A DNA stretch of 64,000 bases. Origin: Anthoceros angustus. Lineage: Eukaryota; Streptophyta; Anthocerotopsida; Anthocerotales; Anthocerotaceae. The stretch lies in assembly GCA_010909165.1 (NCBI GenBank), contig VJWM01000254.1:154855-218854 (forward strand), in the 5' to 3' direction. Of the stretch, positions 22,762 through 31,037 are shown piece by piece. Position 1 is the first letter of the stretch. Every line of letters begins with the position of its first letter. The position numbers were made by a program, and so were the translations under genes. The notes under the pieces were generated by a model. It saw nothing but the letters and a program-made list of their open reading frames with translations, was not told the DNA's origin and made no database searches.

Positions 22762-22811
22762 GACGATGACACGACATGATCACTCGTCGGTGATCATGTC
22801 GTGTCATCGTC
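22762..22811. repeat. Perfect 22-bp-arm hairpin
   Basis: Arms 22762-22783 and 22790-22811 are exact reverse complements around a 6-base TCGTCG loop. The right arm also repeats directly the GATCATG...TCATCGTCG segment at 22667-22692. It lies about 100 bp after the stop of the transposase-like frame, so it may be a subterminal structure. Confidence 0.95.
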
Positions 22812-23058
22812 GTTCCAGGATCATATATGTTCAAGTCCGCATAGGCTGCCAGCGCCCCCATATATCAACGGACTTCTGAAATACGCAATATTCAATTTTG
22901 CTTAACCCCGTGTGGATGGATGTACATATCAAAGACCATGGTATTTAGTCTCCAATAAGGGTTTCCAGTAAACTATGTGTTGGATAGCAAACATGCTTTG
23001 GTCACGACATTGGCGTGGATGTTTGTATTCGCTCATGGTCTAGCGCAGCAGCGGTATG

Positions 23059-23078
23059 GGCGCCGGCATGCCGGCGCC
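23059..23078. repeat. Perfect 20-bp palindrome
   Basis: GGCGCCGGCATGCCGGCGCC, exact, flanked by G on the left and CC on the right, in otherwise AT-rich non-coding sequence about 400 bp beyond copy 2. Confidence 0.95.
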
Positions 23079-23588
23079 CCAACCGCAGGCCCGCACGTAA
23101 AACCAGTTCAGGTTAATAATTTGACATGATCTCAAGTAACATATTCGGGACTAACACTCGGAAGCTGCTTGGCTCACGAGGTTGGAGATGGTTGGTTCAA
23201 TGCATCTATACTTATATGAAGAAATATAGCGTATTTGACTATCCTTCACCCACATGCATGGAGTGCCATATGGGTATTGTTTATAGGAAAAACAATGGAG
23301 GCTATAAGTCAATGACCCTAGCTGAATCATAAAATACAAAAGTATACTCTTGGATTGGGTAGCGAGATATTTCTCTAGTTATTTCTCGATGATTTGTAAC
23401 ACACTGTACAACCTCTAGTACTACGTGATTTAAAACACTTAAAATGTCTCAATAGTGGTCTTAATAATTTACACGCCATTTGCAACACTATCATCGCACA
23501 CTATCATTTGCAACACTATCATGTGACTGTTTGCAACATATGGGTGACCGTTTGCAGCAGTAGTGGTCTTAATAGGGGGCTCAAACAT

Positions 23589-23935
23589 TAGGTTCGGTGG
23601 ATGGGGATGGGGAAACGGAGTGGGGGTGGTAGTAGGAATGGGAATGGGGACATGGTGGAGTGGGAGTAGGAGTGGGGATGGGTTTGTAAGCGGAAGCCGG
23701 GTGGGAGTAGGAGTGGGAATGGGTTTGTAAGCGGAAACGGAGTGGGGTGGTAGTAGGAATGGGAATGGGGACATGGTGGAGTGGGAGTAGGAGTGGGGAT
23801 GGGTTTGTAAGCGGAAGCCGGGTGGGAGTAGGAGTGGGAATGGGTTTGTAAGCGGAAACGGAGAGTGGGAGTAAGAGTGGGGATGGGGACGCGGAAACGG
23901 AGTGGGAGTACCAATGGGGATGGGGACGTGATAAG
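23589..23935 (+). repeat. G-rich ~120-bp tandem repeats
   Basis: Two long units (about 23636-23755 and 23756-23875) made of GGAATGGGGATGGGG, GTGGGAGTAGGAGTGGGG and GGGTTTGTAAGCGGAA blocks, with partial units on both sides. Runs of GGG and GGGG every few bases could form G-quadruplexes. Ser/Pro/His-rich frames on the minus strand are by-products. Confidence 0.85.
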
Positions 23936-24255
23936 CATTTATACAATGGTAAACAACACCACCATCTGCATGCTCTTTCATGAAAAGCAGCAGGACCATT
24001 GGTCTTTTTGCAAAGAATTAAAAGATCCCGTGGTGGCACCCCTTTTGCATCACAGGAAACATTTCTACTGGAAATGGATCAAGAAAAGCAAGATGAGTTT
24101 CATGGTTCTATCGAAAGCAGGATAGAGATTGAAAATGCAAGGTAAAAGAAAGAGCTTCCCCAAGATGACCTCGACAAGACGGTTGCTGACCTACGGAAGA
24201 CAGTCTTTCATCTCCAGAAGATGATTGTTGAATTTTAGGAAAGAGATCAGGGACA
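23936..24255. other. Spacer without gene
   Basis: No gene seen. A short broken frame around 23940-24120 (FHEKQQDHWSF) was not recognised. Confidence 0.4.
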
Positions 24256-24449
24256 ATGAAGGAGCACAAAAGAACACGAAAGGAGCATAGAAGAACAGGG
24301 AAGGAGCCTAGAGGAATAAGGAAGGACCATAGAGGAACATGGAAGGAGCCTAGAGGAACAAGGAAGGAGCATAGAGGAAGAGGGAAGGAGCATAACGGTC
24401 ACTCCTTTCCTCTATGCTCCTTGAAGGGAGGAAGGTCCTCCCTTCAAGG
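24256..24449 (+). repeat. 24-bp tandem repeat ending in hairpins
   Basis: About six or seven degenerate copies of GGAACAAGGAAGGAGCATAGA (24256-24400), followed by an inverted copy of the unit (24403-24422) and a 14-bp-arm inverted repeat, 24419-24432 with 24436-24449. Confidence 0.8.
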
Positions 24450-24572
24450 AATGACATCCAGACATGGGGTTATTGGAACTCAATAGTCAAGGGATAGATC
24501 AGTACTCGGATGGGGTGCAACCCATTCGGGGGGCTATATATCATGCCCTCGGTCTCCGCACTGTGCAGGGCC

Positions 24573-24805
24573 TGTTGGAGTACAAACCTCGGCACTACGG
24601 ATTGGGGTTTTAGCACCCAAGAGCTATTAGGGCACGTTTCGTGCATAGGTAGATAAACGTTTTAGTTGCTGAAGAGCAGTTCTGTTGGTTACGCTAGTAC
24701 TCGACATTGGTGCGGTTACAACCGCATCTCAGACACTATATGTACAGCACTCTCGCTTAAACAACTTACTTATCATAGCTCAATCTAGCACCTTGCTCTG
24801 CTTTA
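24573..24805 (+). repeat. 5' LTR
   Basis: 233 bp, begins TGTTGGAGTACAAACC and ends CTTTA against the primer site. Similar to the 3' LTR except for a patch near 24740-24760 and scattered substitutions. No TATA box could be assigned with confidence. Confidence 0.9.
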
Positions 24806-24818
24806 TGGTATCAGAGCC
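24806..24818 (+). promoter_or_regulatory. Primer-binding site (initiator Met-tRNA type)
   Basis: TGGTATCAGAGCC, the standard plant copia primer site complementary to the 3' end of initiator methionine tRNA, directly next to the LTR. Confidence 0.95.
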
Positions 24819-25300
24819 ACCGCGCTCGGTGCCGTTCGGTGTCTCACAAGCACCTCGCGCTTGGTCTTCACAAATCAGCCGTGATGGAGCTAGAAGACAC
24901 ATACGGCAACCAGCGCCTGTAATCCTGAAACCTGCAACATGGCTCGAAAGCGCAATCCAGCAAGCTACTCACCTTTGGGCAGGGCCCCACCCCCAAGGCA
25001 AGTAATCTGCAATGAGTGCATTGCAGAGATGATGAGCGGTCTTGGATCCAACCACCAAAGACCACTCCGCAACAACTCGAGCATACTTCCTGCCAAGAGA
25101 ATCATCACACACGAAGATTTGAAGACACAACTCTCAGCAATCGAGCATCAAATTGAGTTGCTCCACCTAGCCGTAGAGAGAATTTCCGTTAGCCATAGAC
25201 TGTAGATTAGCATTATACGCACCATGATTAGAGGACGCTTATGCTAGCCTTCGATCCTCTCAAAAACTATATCAGAAAGACTAAGAGACACAGAACAATC

Positions 25301-26221
25301 ATGAGTGCACAAGTCCCCACTGTAGTCAACACCACCAAAATCGAGTTCCGTGACCGAGACCGGTTTAACGGAACCGATTTTGTGGTGTGGAAGATGAGGG
25401 TCACTGCCCTACTCGAAGAGCATGACTTGATGGAGATTGTCAACGGCACACTCCCAGTGCTAGGGCCCACTTCCAATCCCGTTGGAATGCCCGACACAAT
25501 CGCAGCTTGGAACAAGAGGGACAAGCGCGCATGCAACGTCCTCATTTCTGCACTCAACAAAAGTCTACTTCAGCACACACAAAGCACTAAAGACGCTCAC
25601 GGGATCTGGAAGATATTCAACGATATGTTCCAAGCCCAAGACTCTATGTCGCTAGTGAATGCCACAAGACTGTTTTACCAACTAAAGATGAAGGATAGCG
25701 AGAGTATCGAGCAACACATCAGCAATTTTCAAGCAGCAAGGGCGCGACTCGCCACAGCCGGCACCGCAGTCACAGAACACCAAGCTGCAGTCACACTTCT
25801 AACATCCCTGCCTGCATCTTACAGGACCTTCGTTAGCTCCCAGAATTCCATCATCAGACAATCAGCAAAAGCAACTGCAGCTGGAGGTGCCCAAGCGGAC
25901 ATCTTTTCTGAAATTTTCGGAGCTCTACTGGAGGAAGAATCCAGCCGCTCCGGCAATCCACGCACGAGTCAAGGCGCAAATCATGCCCTCTTTACTTCTC
26001 GAGGCCGAGCAGGAAGACGAGGCAGGCGGGGAGCTCGTAGAAGACCCTCGCATCGCCAGCCATCACCGGAGGATTCAACAACCCAAAGGTCATCACCGGA
26101 GGATTCAACAACTCCAGCAGTCATCACCTGGAGGATTCAACAACTCCAGCAGTCATCACCTGGAGGATTCAACAACTCCGAAATATCACCGGAGGATTCA
26201 ACAACCCAAAGACCCTCATAA
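25301..26221 (+). CDS. Copia Gag-like protein
   Basis: Open frame of about 306 aa starting MSAQVPTVVNTTKIEF. It contains the capsid-like features of plant copia Gag: W-KMRVTALLEEHDL, AWNKRDKRACNVLISAL, the AHGIW-IFNDMF segment and LFYQLKMKDSESIEQHISNF. An earlier in-frame ATG exists at 25241, but the one used fits the usual Gag start. The C-terminal part is arginine rich, and where a CCHC zinc knuckle is expected there are instead repeats of a GGAGGATTCAACAAC unit (26069-26210). No CCHC motif is seen, so packaging function is doubtful. Confidence 0.85.
   Translation: MSAQVPTVVNTTKIEFRDRDRFNGTDFVVWKMRVTALLEEHDLMEIVNGTLPVLGPTSNPVGMPDTIAAWNKRDKRACNVLISALNKSLLQHTQSTKDAHGIWKIFNDMFQAQDSMSLVNATRLFYQLKMKDSESIEQHISNFQAARARLATAGTAVTEHQAAVTLLTSLPASYRTFVSSQNSIIRQSAKATAAGGAQADIFSEIFGALLEEESSRSGNPRTSQGANHALFTSRGRAGRRGRRGARRRPSHRQPSPEDSTTQRSSPEDSTTPAVITWRIQQLQQSSPGGFNNSEISPEDSTTQRPS
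26069..26210 (+). repeat. Short tandem repeats replacing the Gag zinc knuckle
   Basis: Five GGAGGATTCAACAAC blocks separated by CCAGCAGTCATCACCT or CCAAAGGTCATCACC. They code for SPEDSTTQ-like residues in the Gag frame and sit where CCHC is expected. Confidence 0.85.
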
Positions 26222-26376
26222 GAAGAACGGGAAGGGCCCCTGGCCGGTGCAGTTCTACGCACCACGAGCACGAATGCGTAAAGAAACAACAAGAGAACCC
26301 CGACGAGACTCACCCAGGAACGAGTCCAACGTGACTACATCAATCAAGTCACCCCCGCAAGCTCAATTATAGCCGT

Positions 26377-26754
26377 TTGCTTGACGACCCGACAGTAATC
26401 GGACCAAATGGTTTTAGATTCAAGCCGACGACCCACATCTGCAGCAGTAAGGATATGTTCACATCCTACCATACGGTCAACTTCGACCAGCACGTCCTCC
26501 TCGGAGATGACAGTTCCCTACCAGTCGAAGGCACTGGTGAGGTACAGCTGCGGCTGTCTAATGGAGAGACTCTCACCATCAACGGTGTCCTCCACGTTCC
26601 TGCAATGACGAAGAATTTACTATCAGTCCGCAAGCTAGCAACGGAGCACAATTTTATCATTACCTTCCAATGCAATCATTGCTCCATCTATCATTCAAAT
26701 GACAAGACTCAAACTGCTATAGCACATGGACTTTCCTTCAACGACTGCACTTAA
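26377..26754 (+). pseudogene. Copia protease region, catalytic motif lost
   Basis: THICSSKDMFTSYHTVNF, LLGDDSSLPVEGTGEV and VLHVPAMTKNLLSVRKL are the conserved neighbours of the copia aspartic protease. The expected DSGAT triad upstream of HIC is replaced by RFKPT, so no catalytic Asp is seen. The frame is closed on both sides by stops. Confidence 0.8.
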
Positions 26755-26870
26755 CATTCTAGTCTCGGCCTCAAGACCGCCGCCGCTGCCCCTTATCAGT
26801 AACCTCGACACTGCACTGCAGCACGAGGCATATCAATCCACGGTACCTCAGCACATTTTCCAACCCGGAC

Positions 26871-28955
26871 ATGTATAAGGATCCTGTCTGCAATAAGGTA
26901 CCCAAGGACTTCTTTTGCGAGATATGCAAGTACTCAAAGTTACATCAACTCCCATTCAACGACCCCTCACCTACTCGAGCTCAACGTCTCCTGGAGGTTG
27001 TCCACTCAGATATCTGCGGACCAATGAGTACCTCCAATTTCGGTGGCCACAGCTACTTCTTGACATTCTTGGACGAGTGGAGCAGGTACTGCCACATTTT
27101 TTTCCTTAGGCACAAGGACGAAGCACTCACCTGTTTCCAAGAATTGTCCTAGCAGCAGAAAGGCAAACTGGTTTCCAGGTCAGTACACTCCGCACTGACA
27201 ACGGAGGAGAGTACACAAGTCACGCCTTCCAGGACTTCTGCAAATCCAAAGGGATTCTCGGCCAACGCACAGTACCTCACACACTAGCCCATAACCCATT
27301 TGCTGAGCGACTGAATCGCTCCCTTCTTGAGATCTCCAGATCCATACTCAAGCTTTCTGGGCTCACTCGAGGCTATTGGGCCGAGGCCGTAGCAACATCC
27401 AACTATCTGAAGAATATATTTCCCACAAAAGAGCTGCCCAACATCACACCCTTTGAGCGCTGGACAGGGCACAAACCCCGAATCTCCCACATCAGAATCT
27501 TCGGCACCAAAGATTTGCTCATATCCCGTCGACGCCATGGGACGACAAGGCGTAAACTTCTCTTTGTCGGGTATTCAGATCAGGCCAAGGCATATCGCCT
27601 CTTTGACCCTTCCACCCGTGAGGTAATACTCTCCAGAAGTGTCCACTTCCATGAATCCCTGCTGCTTAACTCCTATTTAGCCTCTCTGTTGTCCCCCCTC
27701 CCTGCTCCTAGCATGTCAGGTTTCCTCCACATGGATTCCCCTCTTGATCTTGAGGGGGCCACACTCTATGACAACGACCAAGTCCAAGAGGAGAACCAGC
27801 ACTGCCTACTCCGCCTCCAAAGAGCCCAAGCACCACCACATGTTCCAGTGCCAGTGCGGTGTACTACCTCCCCCACAACTACCTGCACCAGAAGCTCTGG
27901 ATCAGCCACACCATCATGTGATAGATAACCAAGTCTTAGACATGAACCATATCCACGATGAAGGTACCCAAGGACTTCTTTTGCGAGATATGCAAGTACT
28001 CAAAGTTACATCAACTCCCATTCAACGACCCCTCACCTACTCGAGCTCAACGCCTCGGAGGTTGTCCACTCTTATATCTCAAGGACCAATGAGTACCTCC
28101 AATTTCGTGGCCAGCTACTTCTTGACATTCTTGGACGAGTGGGCAGTGCATCGCCACATTTTTTCCTTAGGCACAAGGACTAAGCACTCACTGCTTTCCA
28201 AGAATTGTCCTAGCGCAAACCTGGTTTCAGTCAAGACACTCCGACCGACAACGGAGGAGAGTACAAGTCACGCCTGTGACTTCGCAATCCAAAGGGATTC
28301 TCGCCAACGACTCACACACTAGCCCATAACCCATTTGCCGAGCGACCGACCGCTCCTTCTTGAGATCTCCGGATCCATACTCAAGCTCGGGCTCACTCGA
28401 GGCCGAGGCCGATAACATCCAACCATCTCAAGAATATATTTCCCACAAAAGAGCTGCCCAACATCACACCCTTTGAGCGCTGGACAGGGCACAAACCCCG
28501 AATCTCCCACATCGTAATCTTCTCACCAAAGATTTGCTCATATCCCCGACGTCAGCAGACGCAAATGGGACGACAAGGCGTAAACTTCTCGCATCGGATC
28601 AGCCAAGGCATATCGCCTCTTGACCCTTCCACCCGTGAGGTAATACTCATGTCCACTTCCATGAATCCCTGGTGCTTAACTCCTATTTAGCCTCTCTGTT
28701 GTCCCCTCCTCGCCTAGCATGTCGTTTCTCCACATGGATTCCCCTCTTGATCTTGAGGGGCCACACTCTATGACAACGACCAAGTCCAAGAGAGAACCAA
28801 ATTGCCTACTCGCCTCCAAAGCAGCCCAAGCACCACCACATGTTCCACCGGCCAGCATGACCCTGTGTACTACCTCCCCACAACTACCTGCACTGTAAGC
28901 TCCGCCCACACCATCATGTGATAGATAACCAAGTCTTAGACATGAACCATATCCC
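26871..28955 (+). pseudogene. Copia integrase region, duplicated and broken
   Basis: First copy: CEICKYSKLHQLPF, VHSDICGPMSTSNF, TFLDEWSRYCHIFFL, a stop near 27150, then shifted frames up to FVGYSDQAKAYRLFDPST. A 1066-bp direct duplication starts at 27961 with the same AAGGTACCCAAGGACTTC beginning and runs to about 28955 with many short deletions. Both copies contain stops. The joined region ends at a linker leading into the reverse-transcriptase remnant. Confidence 0.85.
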
Positions 28956-29854
28956 AGTACTCGAGGTACCCATCCCAGAACCTGACCCTCCTCCTCTAAG
29001 GCATTCCACACGCAATAGACCACCAAGCCATCTATGGAAAAATCCACCCTTTGTCCCTAGAGATTCTTTTTCTCGTCATGCAACCGTTCCACCTGTAGAA
29101 GCACCAGTTCCCGCTCAAGCCCAGCCTGACAATGCAGACCCAGTCCAACTTGCCCTGCATCAAGCTATGTCCGCAATTGAGATGCAAGATGTACCTGCAA
29201 GCATAGAAGAAGCCCTTAGTACGCCCGATTGGAAGGCATCTGTCCAGTCTGAATACGACTCCTTAATTGCCAATAATACCTGGAAGCTCACTGACCTGCC
29301 TGCTGGGCGCAAACCTAAGGTCACAGCTTGTGCAACGTCGGAACGTGGTATCCAGATATTTGTCGAACCCCGGGAAGGCTCACTGGACCTGCGTCAAGTG
29401 CATCCTTTGCTACCTAAAGAAGACCAAGTCCCTCAGACTCATCTACAGAGGCGACCGCTCTACCAAGCTCACTCTAATCTCCTTCTCAAACGCAGATTGG
29501 GCAGGAGATCCAGATGCGAGAAGGTCTACAGCAGCCTGCTGCACAGCCATCAACGGCTATACAATGTCATGGGCGTGCAAGAAGATGCAAACAATCTGTA
29601 CCTCATCAATCGAAGCGGAGTATGCAGCAACAACGCTGGCGGCCAAGGAGATTCTGTGGGTGAGGCAATTCCTGCACGACATAGGCGAGGACCAGGATCG
29701 TGCTAAGGCCTATTCTCATGACAATCAATCGGCCATCGCCATAACACTCAACCCTGTGCTGCACGCAAGGACCAAGCACGTGAGATCCAAAGACCACTTC
29801 ATTCTAAGTGGTGGCCAACAAGCAAGTCGCCTTAAGCTACATCAACACGAATGA
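28956..29854 (+). pseudogene. Copia reverse-transcriptase remnant and RNase H
   Basis: The N-terminal reverse-transcriptase segment is present (EALSTPDWKASVQSEYDSLI, NNTWKLTDLPAGRK), but sequence then jumps at about 29320 to the connection and RNase H part: HWTCVKCILCYLKKTKS, SNADWAGD, SSIEAEYAATTLAAKE, DNQSAIAI and HVRSKDHFI. The palm with the YVDD motif is absent, so roughly the central reverse transcriptase is deleted. RNase H acidic residues are visible in one frame (29267-29854). Confidence 0.85.
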
Positions 29855-30121
29855 CAACACCACCGATCCGGCGAAGGGCCTACCAAGCCACTTCACGGCT
29901 GACACCCGAATGTATCGGATTGGTGAGCAGAGAATCTTATCTGGGCATCCTCAGCAGCCCAACAAGATGACGAAGGGAGCTCCTTAGCTCCGCCGGGCCT
30001 GACCTGCTCCACCACCGCCAAAGATCCTCGCTCAACTCGACCTTCCACCGCACTGGAAGATTGAGGACGAGGTTGAGACACGCGTGGGAGATGGACGTCA
30101 TCACGGCAAGCTGGAATCCGC

Positions 30122-30133
30122 AGCGAGGGGGAG
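30122..30133 (+). promoter_or_regulatory. Polypurine tract of copia element
   Basis: AGCGAGGGGGAG directly before the 3' LTR start TGTTGG. Confidence 0.85.
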
Positions 30134-30365
30134 TGTTGGAGTAGAAACCTCGGTGCTACGGATTGGGGTTTTAGCACTCAAGAGCTATTAGGGCACGTTT
30201 CATGCATAGGTAGATAAACGTTTTAGTTGCTGAAGAGCAGTTCTATTGGTTACGCTAGTACTTGACATTGGTGCAGTTACAACCATCTCAGACACTAATT
30301 ATATGGCAAAGACTCGCTAAACAACTTACTTATCATAGCTCAATCTAGCACCTTGCTCCGCTTTA
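30134..30365 (+). repeat. 3' LTR
   Basis: 232 bp, TGTTGGAGTAGAAACC to CCGCTTTA. Its tail is repeated twice more downstream together with the target flank. Confidence 0.9.
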
Positions 30366-30611
30366 GGGCCCTCCATATTACAAACTTGACATTGGTGCAG
30401 TTACAACCATCTCAGACACTATATGTACAGCACTCTCGCTTAAACAACTTACTTATCATAGCTCAATCTAGCACCTTGCTCCGCTTTAGGGCCCTCCATA
30501 TTACAAACTTGACATTGGTGCAGTTACAACCATCTCAGACACTATATGTACAGCACTCTCGCTTAAACAACTTACTTATCATAGCTCAATCTAGCACCTT
30601 GCTCCGCTTTA
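30366..30611 (+). repeat. Two extra 123-bp copies of flank plus LTR tail
   Basis: Each unit is GGGCCCTCCATATTACAAA followed by the last ~104 bp of the LTR. Units begin at 30366 and 30489, and the genuine flank resumes at 30612 with the same GGGCCCTCC. The duplication spans the insertion junction, so it arose after insertion. Confidence 0.9.
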
Positions 30612-30642
30612 GGGCCCTCCATATTACAAACTCCAATTATTA

Positions 30643-30670
30643 ACAGACTCCGCGCAATATCGGCGGATTC
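30643..30670 (+). repeat. Left terminal inverted repeat of copy 3
   Basis: Starts ACAGACTCC, core GCGCAATATCGGCGGATTC; preceded by TTA. Confidence 0.8.
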
Positions 30671-31037
30671 TTGAAAGCCTCTTTTGCGCTTTGGGCGGAG
30701 GTTGCCACCCCTTTCTCATATCAAGCAAAACACGTGTTTTTAAAAGAGATGTGTTGAATGGCGAGTTCCACTTAGAACAATGTAAGTAATATCGAGGTTT
30801 TTCCATGTATGCACACTTTTGTTTCATCGCGGTCGTCCCTTCCGAGACTTACTGGGAAAGGCGATGCGGCACTATGGGTCCAAAACACGTAATATGCATT
30901 CAAATCAAAGTCGGGCATTTTCCACGAAGGGTCAAAACGGAATTATACGGTCAACGGACGAGCCCCTCATCTACAAGTCACAGCTACCCAAAGGGTCATC
31001 TACTTCAACCAAATTGAGCTCCGAATCACCGCGTTTC

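Larger units (their letters stand above)
22667..23588. other. Flank of transposon copy 2
   Basis: Holds hairpin-forming GATCATG repeats (22670-22815), one perfect 20-bp palindrome and otherwise AT-rich sequence. No gene seen. Confidence 0.5.
24573..30365 (+). mobile_element. Ty1/copia LTR retrotransposon, nearly full length but defective
   Basis: 5' LTR 24573-24805 and 3' LTR 30134-30365 both start TGTTGGAG and end GCTTTA. The direct flanks GGGCC (24568-24572) and GGGCC (30366-30370) give a 5-bp target duplication. A primer site directly follows the 5' LTR and a purine tract precedes the 3' LTR. Internal order is gag, protease, integrase, reverse transcriptase scrap, RNase H: the copia order. 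Integrase sequence is duplicated (26895-27960 and 27961-28955) and the reverse-transcriptase core is missing, so it cannot move on its own. It inserted into an older repeat whose other half resumes after 30611. Confidence 0.95.

Noticed and set aside
23469-24039. Minus-strand His/Ser/Pro-rich frames of 116-176 aa
   Set aside because: They are translations of the G-rich tandem repeat in three phases.
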